A stretch of 64,000 bases of DNA from Mesorhizobium sp. (GTDB lineage: Bacteria; Pseudomonadota; Alphaproteobacteria; Rhizobiales; Rhizobiaceae). Of the stretch, positions 36,265 to 45,232 are shown piece by piece (position 1 is the stretch's first letter; every line of letters starts with the position of its first letter). The translations under genes were made by a program, and so were the position numbers. The DNA lies in assembly GCF_017306545.1 (NCBI RefSeq), contig NZ_JAFKID010000010.1:1-64000 (forward strand). Reading direction: 5' to 3'. The notes under the pieces were generated by a model. It made no database searches. It worked only from the letters and a program-made list of their open reading frames with translations, and had not been told where the DNA came from.

Positions 36265-36877
36265 GTCCTCGCAAAAAGCAAGCCTCCGTTCCGATGTCGT
36301 GAAGGCGCGCGTGCCGCAAAGGACGCGCGGCCGCATCCGGGTCGCCGCGCTGATGGCGGCCGGGACCGAGCTTTTCGTCGAGAAGGGATTCGCGGCCACC
36401 ACCATGACCGAGATCGCCGCCCGCGCGGGCGCCGCGATCGGCACGCTCTATCTGTTCTTTCCGACCAAGGAGGCGCTGGCGCAGTCGATCCTGGCCGACA
36501 GCGCCGACGACCTGTCGGCCGCGCTGGAGGCGCTCGGCGAACGCTGCGCCGGCCTGCCGCCGGCGACGATCGCGGACGCGCTGTTCGACGTGCTGGGCGG
36601 CTTCCTGCAACGTCGTCCGGCCTACTCCGTCTTGCTCGAACTGCCCGGCGACGAAAGCTGGCGGCGCGGCATGCGCCGGCGCCGGCGCGAACAGATCGCG
36701 GCGCTGTTTTCGCGGGCGGCGCCCGCATTGTCGGAAGCAAGGGCGGAGCGGCTGGCGGCGATCGTGCCGCAACTGATGCGCATTCCTTTGGCCCTGACCG
36801 GCGAAAGGCACCTGCGCGACGGCATCCTGGAGGAACTGAGACTCATGCTGCATCGGCACCTGGAAGTGCCGGAATAA
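36257..36877 (+). CDS. TetR-family regulator, divergent from the efflux pump
   Basis: A 206-aa protein. An HTH lies at residues ~22-70 (RGRIRVAALMAAGTELFVEK, then MTEIAARAGAAIGTLYLFF), followed by a helical ligand domain with GDESWRRGMRRRRREQI. The first ATG (MRMSSQKASL) and the second two codons later are both usable. It probably represses the DHA2 pump gene and itself until a pump substrate binds. Confidence 0.9.
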   Translation: MRMSSQKASLRSDVVKARVPQRTRGRIRVAALMAAGTELFVEKGFAATTMTEIAARAGAAIGTLYLFFPTKEALAQSILADSADDLSAALEALGERCAGLPPATIADALFDVLGGFLQRRPAYSVLLELPGDESWRRGMRRRRREQIAALFSRAAPALSEARAERLAAIVPQLMRIPLALTGERHLRDGILEELRLMLHRHLEVPE

Positions 36878-36949
36878 GGGTCAGGAGAGCTGTACTCGCC
36901 TCGATGCCGCCTCGCACGAATGCGGGCTCGACTGGCGGCGGAGGCGCCG

Positions 36950-37321
36950 CTATTCCCGCCTGTCGGCGAGCGCCTGCCGCAGCACGGCGGAAATGCGGGC
37001 CACATCCGCCTCGTCCAGCCTGTCGATGTTCGCGGCCAAGAGGTTGGCCAGTTCGGTGGCCGCCGGAGAAAGGCCTGCCGTATTCAGTTTCACGCGCGGA
37101 TGCGAGGCTTCGGCGAGCCGCTGAAAGTCCTCGGCGTCGTCCCAGATGATGTTGAAGTAGCCGATGATCTTCTGCACCAGTGTCCAGGTCGGAGCGCCGC
37201 GCCGCCCGTGCTCGAGCGCCGACAGATAGGCCGGGCTGACGCCGATCGCCGCCGCCATCTCCTTCTGGCTGACGCCGCGTTCGCGCCGCAAGGCACGAAT
37301 GCGTTTGCCGAGCGGGGTCAC
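36950..37321 (-). CDS. XRE-family regulator with extended C-terminus
   Basis: A 123-aa protein from a GTG start (VTPLGKRIRALRRERGVSQK). HTH_3 at residues 3-60 (QKEMAAAIGVSPAYLSALEH), then a C-terminal helical part with IIWDDAEDFQRLAEASHPRV. It is the last gene of the row MltA-Smr-XRE near the origin, an arrangement typical of Rhizobiales. Start chosen because the upstream frame is only the shadow of smr. Target unknown. Confidence 0.88.
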   Translation of the reverse strand: MTPLGKRIRALRRERGVSQKEMAAAIGVSPAYLSALEHGRRGAPTWTLVQKIIGYFNIIWDDAEDFQRLAEASHPRVKLNTAGLSPAATELANLLAANIDRLDEADVARISAVLRQALADRRE

Positions 37322-37334
37322 GGCGGGCGGCCTT

Positions 37335-37868
37335 TCACGCCCGCGTGCGGCGCAGCCGCACGTAGAGCGCACCCGACCCGCCATGATGGCGGGCGGCATG
37401 ATCATGGCTGGAAACCAGCGGCCGGAACAGCGGCGTCGACAGCCAGGCCGGCACGGAGCGGCGCAGCACGCCGTCGCCGCCCGAGGACGAGCCCTTGCCG
37501 GTGATGACCAGAACGTAGCGCACCCCGCCGGCATGGGCCCGGCTGAGGAAGGAATAGAGCAGGCTGTGGGCCTCATCCTGCGTCAGACCGTGCAGGTCGA
37601 CGCGCCCCTCTATCGGCAGCCGGCCCTTGGCCAGCTTGTCGAGGGTCGGATCGTCCAGCACATGCGCGACATGTTGCTGTTTCGGTTTGGCGGCGGGCGG
37701 TGCCGGCGGCGGGGTAGCGGAAGAGCCGGCACCGGCCGAAACAGGCGTGACCGCGACCAGCGGCACCTCGACGGTCGTCCTCCCCTTCAACGGCGTCGCC
37801 GTCCGCGCCACCAGGCTCCACAGCACGCGGTCATCGTCGGTCAGGGCTTTTTCCGGCCGACGACTCAT
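37335..37868 (-). CDS. Smr domain protein
   Basis: A 177-aa protein with a disordered Pro/Ala-rich N-terminal half and a C-terminal Smr domain (residues ~95-177): VDLHGLTQDEAHSLLYSFL and VLVITGKGSSSGGDGVLRR, with the LDLH-like and GxG motifs. Smr domains act as nicking or RNA-cleaving endonucleases, in some bacteria on collided ribosomes. Its ATG overlaps the stop of mltA (ATGA). Confidence 0.92.
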   Translation of the reverse strand: MSRRPEKALTDDDRVLWSLVARTATPLKGRTTVEVPLVAVTPVSAGAGSSATPPPAPPAAKPKQQHVAHVLDDPTLDKLAKGRLPIEGRVDLHGLTQDEAHSLLYSFLSRAHAGGVRYVLVITGKGSSSGGDGVLRRSVPAWLSTPLFRPLVSSHDHAARHHGGSGALYVRLRRTRA

Positions 37869-38971
37869 CCTTCCGTCTCCCCGACCAATCCGCGCGGCAG
37901 AAGCGCGTAAAAATCGGCGGCGTGGCGGACCACGCCGGCGATCTCGCCGGCAACATCGCCCGAGCCCGCGAACAGGTCGCCGCGCGCCGCACCAACGATG
38001 GCCGAGCCGGTATCCTGCGCGATCATCAGCCGGCGGAAGCCGTCGCCGCCGAAAGCCGTCAGCGCCGGCGCGGCAATGAAGAAGGGCGTGCCGAACGTAT
38101 GCAGCAGCCGGTCGACGGCGATCGAGCGGCCGGGCGTCAGCGGCACTTTCGCTGCGGCGACCGGACCGAGCGCGGGATCGTCCACCTTCGCCTCGCGAAA
38201 GAAGATATAGGAGCGGTTGCGCCACAGGATCTCGTCGACGCGGTCCGGATGCGCCTTGAACCAGGCGCGTATCGACTGCATCGTCACCTGCTCCAGCGGA
38301 ATCTCGCCAAGCCCGGCAAGCACCCCTCCCGGTCCGGTAAAGCGCTGGCCGGATTTCGCCGCATAGGTGACGCGCAGCCGCCGGCCGTCGGTCACGGCGA
38401 GACGCGCCGCGCCCTGCACATGGATGAAGAAGGCATCGACCTTGTCCTTGAGCCAGGCGATCTCCAGGCCGCGGCCCGTCAGAGCGCCGTTTTCGACGGC
38501 CTCGCGGTCGAAATACTCGACCGGTCCAGCCTCGGTCCGGCGACCGAAAGCGAGATAAGGGTCCATGCCGGCGGGACGATTGGCATCGTCGATGTCGATC
38601 AGGTCGGCCGGCCGCGCCAGCAACGGCACGGTGAAATCCGGCGTCCTGACCGGCGAGGCTTCCGCCTCCGGCTCGTAAAAGCCGGTGACAAGACCCCGCT
38701 CTCCGGCTTCCGGCGTCACCAGCGCCGGCACGAAATGACGCTCGAAAAAGGCCCGCGCGGCAGAGCTATTCGGCACCGGAACGGTCCGCGCGGCGGCCTG
38801 GCTTTCGGCGAAGGCGGCGGAATCGACACCAAGCGAGCCCGTCCGGTAGGGTTTGGTCAAGACATGGAAGGCCGAGCGGCGGAACGCCTCGAAAGCCGGC
38901 AAGGCATCATCGTCGGCCCAGCCGGGCAGAGCGGCGAAGGAGACGGGGCGAAACACTCCCGAGAGCGGCAT
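37865..38971 (-). CDS. Membrane-bound lytic murein transglycosylase A family protein
   Basis: A 368-aa MltA: GLVTGFYEPEAEASPVRTPD opens the conserved domain, and the C-terminal 3D domain has RLMIAQDTGSAIVGAARGDL with the catalytic Asp region and FAGSGDVAGEIAG. It cleaves peptidoglycan to anhydromuropeptides. With the ATG used (MPLSGVFRPVSF) there is no clear signal peptide or lipobox. A longer start (MCGPSRVTPV) does not supply one either, so export is unexplained. Between the Tim44-like and Smr genes. Confidence 0.92.
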   Translation of the reverse strand: MPLSGVFRPVSFAALPGWADDDALPAFEAFRRSAFHVLTKPYRTGSLGVDSAAFAESQAAARTVPVPNSSAARAFFERHFVPALVTPEAGERGLVTGFYEPEAEASPVRTPDFTVPLLARPADLIDIDDANRPAGMDPYLAFGRRTEAGPVEYFDREAVENGALTGRGLEIAWLKDKVDAFFIHVQGAARLAVTDGRRLRVTYAAKSGQRFTGPGGVLAGLGEIPLEQVTMQSIRAWFKAHPDRVDEILWRNRSYIFFREAKVDDPALGPVAAAKVPLTPGRSIAVDRLLHTFGTPFFIAAPALTAFGGDGFRRLMIAQDTGSAIVGAARGDLFAGSGDVAGEIAGVVRHAADFYALLPRGLVGETEG

Positions 38972-38996
38972 GGCACGCCCCCTTCCCCACGCCGCC

Positions 38997-39707
38997 TCAG
39001 TCCTCTTCCTCGGTGGCGACGAGCTTCCAGTTCGGATCGCGCGAACGGGTGTCACGCGCGAAGGTCCACACATCCTTGACCTCGGCGACCGTCTCCGGAT
39101 CGCCGTCGATGACGGTGCCGGCCTTGTCGCGCGTCGCCGAAATCAGTTCGCTGACGACGCGCAGCGTGACGTGCGCCTCCGTACCCTTCATCTCGGCGCC
39201 GACGAGCTCGGCCTTGTTGATGCCGACGAAGGAGGACTCCACCTTTTCCGACTTCGCCTCGCGCTCGCCGATGGCGGTGACGAAGCCGTCATAGACTTCG
39301 CGCGAAAGCAGGTTCTTCAACGTCTTGCGATCGCCGTCGGCGTAGGCCATCACGATCATCTCATAGGCCATCTTGGCGCCGTCGACGAAGGTTTTCGGCT
39401 CGAAGGACGGCTCGGCGTCCTTGATGGCGCGCAGGCCGCGATTGAGATCGGTGTCGGGCTTGGCCAGCGCGTCGATGGCGGCATAGACATCGGGCGCAGC
39501 ATCGCCTGGTCCACGCTTGCGCGGCAGCGAGACGACGTTTTCCGGTGCCTGCACGGCATCCTTGGCGTCCTTGCCGCGCGCGGCGGTGTAGGGATCGAAG
39601 GGCGGCCGCTCGTTGCCGGTGCGGCGGCCCAGCACGTTGCGCAGCTGGAAGAAGATGACCACCGCCGCAATCAGGAAGAAAATCGTGCCGAAGTCGAAGA
39701 AACCCAT
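38997..39707 (-). CDS. Tim44/TimA-like inner membrane protein
   Basis: A 236-aa protein with a single N-terminal helix (MGFFDFGTIFFLIAAVVIFF) and a C-terminal Tim44 domain (from ~residue 80, with AYEMIVMAYADGDRKTLKNL to the WTFARDTRSRDPNWKLVATE end). Bacterial homologues are membrane-anchored with the domain in the cytoplasm; in Caulobacter TimA is essential-like and of unclear function. Divergent from fxsA, a conserved alphaproteobacterial neighbourhood with secB and mltA. Confidence 0.93.
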   Translation of the reverse strand: MGFFDFGTIFFLIAAVVIFFQLRNVLGRRTGNERPPFDPYTAARGKDAKDAVQAPENVVSLPRKRGPGDAAPDVYAAIDALAKPDTDLNRGLRAIKDAEPSFEPKTFVDGAKMAYEMIVMAYADGDRKTLKNLLSREVYDGFVTAIGEREAKSEKVESSFVGINKAELVGAEMKGTEAHVTLRVVSELISATRDKAGTVIDGDPETVAEVKDVWTFARDTRSRDPNWKLVATEEED

Positions 39708-39886
39708 CGTTGCGTCAATCAATCCCTGAGCCGGCCGTCCGGCATGGCGCCTATTCATGAAAGCATATAGAACGCGCCGTGCAATCATTCAAATCGGCCG
39801 GGCATTCAAATCAAAGCCGGACGTGCCTATCTAACCGTCTTGATGCCGGCGGCAAGCCGCCACCCACAGAACTTGACGAGCAGAGC

Positions 39887-40357
39887 GTGCGTATTTCCTT
39901 CCTTCCCCTGCTTTTTCTGGCGCTGCCGCTCATGGAGATCGCCGGCTTCGTCATCGTCGGCCGGCAGATCGGCGCGCTGGCCGTGGTGGGGCTGGTGCTG
40001 GCCTCCGCCATCGCCGGCAGCCTGCTCCTGCGACATCAGGGCTTCGGCGTGATGGCGCGCGCGCGGGCCGAGATCGAGGCCGGCCGCGACCCCAGCCGGC
40101 AACTGGCGCACGGCGCGATGATCGTGCTGGCCGCCATCCTGCTCATCGTGCCCGGTTTCCTCACCGATATCGTCGGCCTGCTCTTGTTTCTGCCGCCGGT
40201 GCGCGACCTCGCCTGGAAGTATCTGAAGAACCGGATCACCGTCGTTTCCGGCTTCGGCATGCGCCGATCGCGCGAGCGCACCATCGACCTCGATGCGGAA
40301 GAGTTTTCGCGCAAGCCGGACCCCGAATCGCCCTGGCGCCGCCTGACCGACGACTGA
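39887..40357 (+). CDS. FxsA family membrane protein
   Basis: A 156-aa protein with three to four helices; FLPLLFLALPLMEIAGFVIVG is the FxsA N-terminal signature and ILLIVPGFLTDIVGLLLFLPP the second conserved segment. E. coli FxsA relieves exclusion of phage T7 by the F plasmid; the normal role is unknown. A GTG start (VRISFLPL) is chosen because it begins right before the first helix. The stop codon lies inside a 22-bp tandem duplication. Confidence 0.88.
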   Translation: MRISFLPLLFLALPLMEIAGFVIVGRQIGALAVVGLVLASAIAGSLLLRHQGFGVMARARAEIEAGRDPSRQLAHGAMIVLAAILLIVPGFLTDIVGLLLFLPPVRDLAWKYLKNRITVVSGFGMRRSRERTIDLDAEEFSRKPDPESPWRRLTDD

Positions 40358-40394
40358 TCGGCGCCTGAACGGCGACTGATCGGCGCCTGAACGG
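40351..40394 (+). repeat. Perfect 22-bp tandem duplication at the end of fxsA
   Basis: Two adjacent identical 22-bp units run from CGACTGATCG to CCTGAACGG (40351-40372 and 40373-40394). The first unit contains the fxsA stop, so the duplication leaves the protein intact and lengthens the spacer to secB. Looks like recent slippage. Confidence 0.9.
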
Positions 40395-40493
40395 CGAAAA
40401 CCTTGTATCGGCGGGCCGAGCGTGATAGCCAACGCGCTGACTCACCGGGCCCTGCGGCCCGGTTCTTCCCGGAATCGACAGGACAAGGGGCTC

Positions 40494-40991
40494 ATGGCCG
40501 AAAACAACGAAGCTCAGGCAGGCGCCAACGGCAACGGCAACGGCGCGCAGCCGACGCTCAACGTGCTGGCGCAGTACGTGAAAGACCTCTCCTTCGAAAG
40601 CCCCGGCGCACCCAATTCGCTGCGCGGCCGCGACAAGGCGCCCGGTATCGCCATCAACGTCAACGTCAACGCCAATCCGCTGTCGGATCAGCAGTTCGAC
40701 GTGCTTTTGACGCTGAACGCCAAGGCCTCCTTCGACAAGGACGTGCTGTTCAACGTCGAGCTGGTCTATGGCGGCGTCTTCAACATCGCCGGCTTCCCGC
40801 AGGAGCACATGCTGCCGCTGCTGTTCATCGAGTGCCCGCGGCTGCTGTTCCCCTTCGCGCGCCAGATCATCGCCGACGCGACGCGCAACGGCGGCTTCCC
40901 GCCGCTGATGCTCGATCCGATCGACTTCGCGCAGATGTTCCAGCAGAAGCTGGCCGAAGACCAGGCGGCGAGCAAGGTCAAGGCGAGCTGA
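40494..40991 (+). CDS. secB: Protein-export chaperone SecB
   Basis: A 165-aa cytoplasmic tetrameric chaperone that keeps preproteins unfolded and passes them to SecA. A disordered Asn/Gly-rich N-terminus precedes [19 protein letters not shown], and [20 protein letters not shown] and [13 protein letters not shown] are the family signatures. The ATG follows GGACAAGGGG. An intrinsic terminator follows 20 bp after the stop. The fxsA-secB-dnaQ region is conserved near rhizobial origins. Confidence 0.97.
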   Translation: MAENNEAQAGANGNGNGAQPTLNVLAQYVKDLSFESPGAPNSLRGRDKAPGIAINVNVNANPLSDQQFDVLLTLNAKASFDKDVLFNVELVYGGVFNIAGFPQEHMLPLLFIECPRLLFPFARQIIADATRNGGFPPLMLDPIDFAQMFQQKLAEDQAASKVKAS

Positions 40992-41010
40992 TCCGTTTTT
41001 GCTTTGAACG

Positions 41011-41038
41011 AAAAACCCGGCCTCGCGCCGGGTTTTTT
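41011..41038 (+). terminator. Intrinsic terminator between secB and dnaQ
   Basis: Stem ACCCGGC/GCCGGGT with a CTCGC loop, flanked by five A on the left and six T on the right. It therefore can terminate both the plus-strand secB transcript and the convergent dnaQ transcript. Confidence 0.9.
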
Positions 41039-41048
41039 ATTGCCGATT

Positions 41049-41741
41049 CTACTGATGGCGCAGCCAGAGCGCCTTTTCGCCCAGCGTCTCCACCATTTTC
41101 GCATGCGCGGCCCGTTCGGTTTCGGTGAGGCGCGCGGGCAGCGGCGCGGGGCGCGGGGCGATGACGACGTCCGCCGCCGCGATGGCGACCGCGCCTTGCG
41201 TTGCGACGGTGTCGAGGATCAGCGCGGCCTGCTTGCCGCCGATCAGCTCGATATAGACCTCGGCCAGCAGCTCGGAATCGAGCAAGGCTCCGTGCCTGGT
41301 GCGGTGACTGTTGTCGATGCCGTAGCGCCGACACAGCGCGTCCAGCGAGTTCGGCCCCATCGGATGTTTGCGGCGGGCCAGCGCCAGCGTGTCCACAACC
41401 CGCTCCTGCCCGACCGCCGGATGACCGAGGCGGGCGAATTCGGCATTGATGAAGCCCATGTCGAAGCCGGCATTGTGGGCGACCAGCTTGGCGCCGTCGA
41501 TGAAGGCCAGGAATTCGGCGGCGAGGTCGGCGAAGATCGGCTTGCCGACGAGTTGCTCGGCGCCGATGCCGTGCACGGCCTGCGCCTCCGGATTGATCGC
41601 GCGGCCCTGCGGGTTGATGTAGTGATGGAAGGTGCGTCCGGTCGGGAAGCGGTTGTCCAGCTCGATGCAGCCAAGCTCGATGATGCGGTCCTCGCGGGCA
41701 TCGAGGCCGGTGGTTTCCGTATCGAAGATGATTTCACGCAT
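41049..41741 (-). CDS. dnaQ: DNA polymerase III epsilon subunit (3'-5' proofreading exonuclease)
   Basis: A 230-aa DEDDh exonuclease: Exo I FDTETTGLD, Exo II HNAGFDMGFINAEF and Exo III HGALLDSELLAEVY. The C-terminal ~45 residues (ADVVIAPRPAPLPARLTETE) form the tail that binds the alpha subunit. It proofreads the replicative polymerase. First of a row with coaE, aroE and maf upstream on the same strand, conserved near the Rhizobiales origin. Confidence 0.96.
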   Translation of the reverse strand: MREIIFDTETTGLDAREDRIIELGCIELDNRFPTGRTFHHYINPQGRAINPEAQAVHGIGAEQLVGKPIFADLAAEFLAFIDGAKLVAHNAGFDMGFINAEFARLGHPAVGQERVVDTLALARRKHPMGPNSLDALCRRYGIDNSHRTRHGALLDSELLAEVYIELIGGKQAALILDTVATQGAVAIAAADVVIAPRPAPLPARLTETERAAHAKMVETLGEKALWLRHQ

Positions 41742-41811
41742 CGAATCGCTCCGGGGTGAAGATGGAGGCTCGGCCGGCGGGGCGCAAGGCCGGCGGGGGC
41801 GTTGTCCACCC

Positions 41812-42399
41812 CTACCCTTTTCCGGCCAGTTCGCTGACGATCCGCTCCACTTCGGCGCGCGCCGCGTCGAAGCCGCGGCCGCTGTCGATGACGAAATCCG
41901 CCTGGCGCCGCTTTTCGGCGTCCGGCACCTGGCGGGCGAGGATGGCTTCGAACTTCTCCACCGTCATGCCGGGCCGCGCCAGCACGCGCCGGCGCTGCGT
42001 CTCGGCCGGCGCGCTGACCACTGCGACCTTGTCGACGCGGTCGCGCCCGCCCGTCTCGAACAACAGGGGAATGTCGAGCACCACCAGCGGCGCGCCGGCG
42101 GCGCGGTGGCGGGCGACGAAGGCGTCTGCATCGGCGCGCACCAGCGGGTGCACGATCGCCTCCAGCGCCTTCAGCGCGGCGGCATCGCCGAGCACGCGGG
42201 CGCCGAGGCGGGCGCGATCGACGGTGCCGTCCTCGACGACGCCGGGAAAGGCTGCCTCGATCAGCGGCGCGGCCTTGCCGGCATAGAGCCGGTGCACCGC
42301 CGCGTCGGAATCGTGCACCGGCACGCCGGCCTCGGAAAACATCCTCGCCGTCGCCGATTTGCCCATGCCGATGGACCCCGTGAGGCCGAGCACGATCAT
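41812..42399 (-). CDS. coaE: Dephospho-CoA kinase
   Basis: A 195-aa kinase performing the last step of coenzyme A synthesis. P-loop [11 protein letters not shown] at residues 5-15, [23 protein letters not shown] and [20 protein letters not shown] are all conserved. The ATG overlaps the end of aroE by 4 bp, so the two are translationally coupled. Confidence 0.96.
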   Translation of the reverse strand: MIVLGLTGSIGMGKSATARMFSEAGVPVHDSDAAVHRLYAGKAAPLIEAAFPGVVEDGTVDRARLGARVLGDAAALKALEAIVHPLVRADADAFVARHRAAGAPLVVLDIPLLFETGGRDRVDKVAVVSAPAETQRRRVLARPGMTVEKFEAILARQVPDAEKRRQADFVIDSGRGFDAARAEVERIVSELAGKG

Positions 42400-43244
42400 G
42401 CGGCGGCTCCCAGGTCGGCGACGATCAGGGCGCGCAGAGAAGCCGTGACCTCAGGCCGGACGCCGAACCAGCGCTCGAAGCCGGGCGCGGCCTGGTGCAG
42501 CAGCATGCCGAGCCCATCCACGACCTTCAGGCCGCGCCTGCGTGCGGCCGCCAGCAGCGGCGTCTCCAAAGGCACATAGACGATATCGGTCACGACGGCC
42601 CGGTCCGGCAGGCGCGACGGATCGGCCGGCAATCCACCCTCGCCTTTGCCGGCCATGCCGACGGAGGTGGTGTTGACGAGCAGGCCGCAATCGCCGAGCA
42701 GGTCCGGAACGGCCGCTTGCGGGTGAGCCGAGACGCCCGCGCCGAAACGGTCGCGCAGTTCGACGGCGCGCGCCAGCGTGCGGTTGACGATGCGGATATC
42801 CTTTACGCCGCGTATCTTCAGCGCGTGAACGACGGCACGGGCAGCACCGCCGGCACCGAGCACCAAGGCCGGGCCGTTGGCGACCCAATGCGGCGCGTGT
42901 TCGTCGAGATTGGCGGCGAAGCCGTATGCGTCGGTATTGCCGCCGCACAGCATTCCGTCCTCGAACCACAGCGTGTTGACGGCTCCGATCGCCTCTGCCG
43001 CCGTGTCGAGCCGACCGACCAACGCAAAAACCGCTTCCTTGTGCGGAATGGTGACGTTGCCGCCGCGCAGGCCGTTTTTGCCCATGGCGCCGATGAATGC
43101 GGAAAGGTCCTGCGGCGCGACGTCAATGGCCTGGTAATTTCCGGCTATGCCATGCGCGGCAAGCCAATGGCCGTGAATTTTCGGCGAGCGCGAATGAGCG
43201 ATGGGATGGCCGATAACGAAGGCTTTTTTCAACGACTCAGCCAT
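42396..43244 (-). CDS. aroE: Shikimate dehydrogenase
   Basis: A 282-aa NADPH-dependent enzyme reducing 3-dehydroshikimate. Substrate domain [20 protein letters not shown] and [10 protein letters not shown] with the catalytic Lys; cofactor domain [20 protein letters not shown] and NTTSVGMAG. The start ATG lies 7 bp inside the end of maf, so a longer upstream start in the track frame is not needed. Coupled to coaE. Confidence 0.96.
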   Translation of the reverse strand: MAESLKKAFVIGHPIAHSRSPKIHGHWLAAHGIAGNYQAIDVAPQDLSAFIGAMGKNGLRGGNVTIPHKEAVFALVGRLDTAAEAIGAVNTLWFEDGMLCGGNTDAYGFAANLDEHAPHWVANGPALVLGAGGAARAVVHALKIRGVKDIRIVNRTLARAVELRDRFGAGVSAHPQAAVPDLLGDCGLLVNTTSVGMAGKGEGGLPADPSRLPDRAVVTDIVYVPLETPLLAAARRRGLKVVDGLGMLLHQAAPGFERWFGVRPEVTASLRALIVADLGAAA

Positions 43245-43836
43245 CGACGGCTCCGAGATCGCGCAGTTCCGCGAGCACTGCCAGCAGCGGCAGGCCGACA
43301 ATGGTGAAATAATCGCCCTCGATTGTCTCGAATAGCTGGATGCCCTCGCCTTCGATCTGGTAGGCGCCGACGCTTTGCAGCGCTTTCGGGCCGACGCGGG
43401 CGAGATGGCGGCCGACGAAGGCGGGATCGAGGGTGCGCATGGTCAGCGCGGCGACACCGACATGGCTCCACAGGACCTTGCCGTCGCGGGCCAGGACGGC
43501 GGCGCTGTTCAGGTGATGCGTCTTGCCCGACAGGGCTAGGAGATGACGGCGGGCGTCTTCCATGTCGGCCGGCTTGTGAAAGATCTCGTCGCCCAGCGAC
43601 AGCGTCTGGTCGCACCCCAGCACCAGCCGGCCGGGATGGTTCTCCGAAACCGCTACCGCCTTGGCTTCGGCCAGAACCAGGGCGACGTCTTCCGGCGAGG
43701 CGCCGCTGCCCTTCAGCGGCGCTTCCAGTGCGCGCTCGTCCAGGTCGGCGGGTATCGCTTCGATCATGACGCCGGCGTGTTCCAGCATGGCCTTCCGGAA
43801 CGGGCTGCCGGAAGCGAGGATGAGTTTTTCAGGCAT
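43237..43836 (-). CDS. maf: Maf-family nucleoside triphosphate pyrophosphatase
   Basis: A 199-aa Maf-like protein: [16 protein letters not shown] at the N-terminus, [16 protein letters not shown] with the catalytic Asp, and a [10 protein letters not shown] segment. The family removes modified nucleotides (7-methyl-GTP, or dTTP/UTP). This branch, next to aroE, is close to YceF, hydrolysing m7GTP. It overlaps aroE by 8 bp. Confidence 0.93.
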   Translation of the reverse strand: MPEKLILASGSPFRKAMLEHAGVMIEAIPADLDERALEAPLKGSGASPEDVALVLAEAKAVAVSENHPGRLVLGCDQTLSLGDEIFHKPADMEDARRHLLALSGKTHHLNSAAVLARDGKVLWSHVGVAALTMRTLDPAFVGRHLARVGPKALQSVGAYQIEGEGIQLFETIEGDYFTIVGLPLLAVLAELRDLGAVDG

Positions 43837-43910
43837 GGCTCGAACTCCAATCTGCCGCCGAAGGGATTTAGTGCATTTTGGCGACTGGTTGTATCGTTTG
43901 TTCGCCAGGA

Positions 43911-43926
43911 CGTTTCACGTGAATCC
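43911..43926 (+). other. parS-like centromere site 1
   Basis: CGTTTCACGTGAATCC differs from the parS consensus TGTTTCACGTGAAACA at three positions but keeps the TTTCACGTGAA core. It lies in the 171-bp gap upstream of maf, the parS-like site closest to the candidate origin. The rest of the gap shows nothing else. Confidence 0.7.
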
Positions 43927-44007
43927 GGCCGCTCCGACGGGTGGATAAAGGCGGGGATGCGAAGCCTTTCGTGGGATGTCCGGTCCATTCTCTCTCCCCC
44001 TGGAGAG

Positions 44008-44829
44008 CTAACGTCCCTTGCCTCGCAACGCCAGGATGGCGGCGGCCGTCTCCTCGATGGAGCGGCGGCTGACGTCGATCACCGGCCAGTTGTGGCGGGT
44101 GCAGAGCTGGCGCGCATAGGCCAGCTCCTCCGAAATGGCGGCGCGGTCGACATAGCTGGCCGCGTCGTAGCCCGACGTGGTGCCGAGCAGCCGGTTCTGG
44201 CGCACATGCGAAATGCGCTCGGCCGTCGCGATCAGGCCGACAATCAGCGGCCCTTTCGCTCCGATCAGGCTCGGCGGTATCGGCACGCCGAGCACGATCG
44301 GAATGTTGGCGGTCTTGATGCCGCGGTTGGCGAGATAGATGCTGGTCGGCGTCTTCGAGGTGCGCGAAATGCCGATCAGCACGATGTCGGCCTGGTCGAG
44401 ATCGTGCTGGAGCTGGCCGTCGTCATGCTCCATGGTGAAGTTCAGCGCATCGATGCGACGAAAATAATCGGCATCGAGGACGTGCTGGGCGCCGACACGG
44501 CGCCCAGCCGGCGTGCCGAGGTAGGACTGGAAAACGGCGAGCACCGGCTCCAGAACCGAGACGCAGGGCAGGCCCATGGCCGCGCAGCGCTCGTCGATAT
44601 GGCGGGCGAGCGCCTGGTCGACCACCGTGTAGAGAATGATGCCCGGTTCCTCCTCGATATCCTCGAACACCTTCATCAGCTGCTTGTCGGTGCGGATCAG
44701 CGGATAAATGTGCTCGATGGCACGCGCGTCCTTGTACTGGGCCGAGGCCGCGCGGCCGGCCGCCAGCAGAGTTTCGCCGGTCGCGTCCGAAATCAGGTGC
44801 AGATGGAAGAAGCTTTGCGGTTTGTTCAC
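44008..44829 (-). CDS. PEP synthase/pyruvate phosphate dikinase regulatory protein (DUF299)
   Basis: A 273-aa bifunctional kinase/phosphorylase (PSRP/PDRP) that inactivates and reactivates pyruvate phosphate dikinase or PEP synthase using ADP and Pi. [16 protein letters not shown] opens the protein, [18 protein letters not shown] is the P-loop-like motif, and [17 protein letters not shown] is conserved. The GTG at 44829 is chosen because FHLHL conservation begins there. It borders the candidate oriC opposite hemE, the classic alphaproteobacterial arrangement. Confidence 0.93.
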   Translation of the reverse strand: MNKPQSFFHLHLISDATGETLLAAGRAASAQYKDARAIEHIYPLIRTDKQLMKVFEDIEEEPGIILYTVVDQALARHIDERCAAMGLPCVSVLEPVLAVFQSYLGTPAGRRVGAQHVLDADYFRRIDALNFTMEHDDGQLQHDLDQADIVLIGISRTSKTPTSIYLANRGIKTANIPIVLGVPIPPSLIGAKGPLIVGLIATAERISHVRQNRLLGTTSGYDAASYVDRAAISEELAYARQLCTRHNWPVIDVSRRSIEETAAAILALRGKGR

Positions 44830-45232
44830 GATCTTTTTTGCGTCCTGTGGGCGACTGTGGACAAAGCGGGAGGGCCGGACAGGTTGCCTCAGGGCGACTG
44901 TATCAGAAGCCTGTTTGTCCACAATCGAGGCCGTGCGGCGACGGAACGGGCGACTGGGGACAAGAGCGGGAAGAATGTTGGCAGGCCGGACGATACCCAC
45001 ACCGCTGGCGCCGATCCGCGATAGCCAAGCGTCTGATAGGACTTGCTGAATCGTGATTATTCACGGACTTTTCCAGAGCTTCGGCATCTTGTCCGCGACA
45101 TCATGGCCGGACGGCTTTTGGCGCGCCGATATGGACAGCGGCGGATTCCCGATTCAAACAGAGTCATAGAATCAGAAGAATCTCTTTCTCTATCTCTTTA
45201 GATTTAGAAAGGGCTGTTCAAAGGCTGGCGCC
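44830..45232. other. Candidate chromosomal replication origin (oriC)
   Basis: A ~400-bp non-coding region between the DUF299 gene and hemE, the position of oriC in Caulobacter and rhizobia. DnaA-box-like sequences: TGTGGACAA (44856-44864), TTGTCCACA (44915-44923), TGGGGACAA (44955-44963) and TTATTCACG (45057-45065, within CGTGA-TTAT-TCACG). Six GANTC methylation sites: 45048-45052, 45144-45148, 45151-45155, 45161-45165, 45169-45173 and 45178-45182. An A/T-rich stretch at ~45163-45215 could unwind first. parS sites and parAB within 12 kb agree. Activity is inferred. Confidence 0.75.

Noticed and set aside
36185-36859. N-terminal extension of the MFS gene to 36859
   Set aside because: The frame is open but runs through the divergent tetR and has Arg/Gln-rich shadow composition; the transporter starts at 36184.
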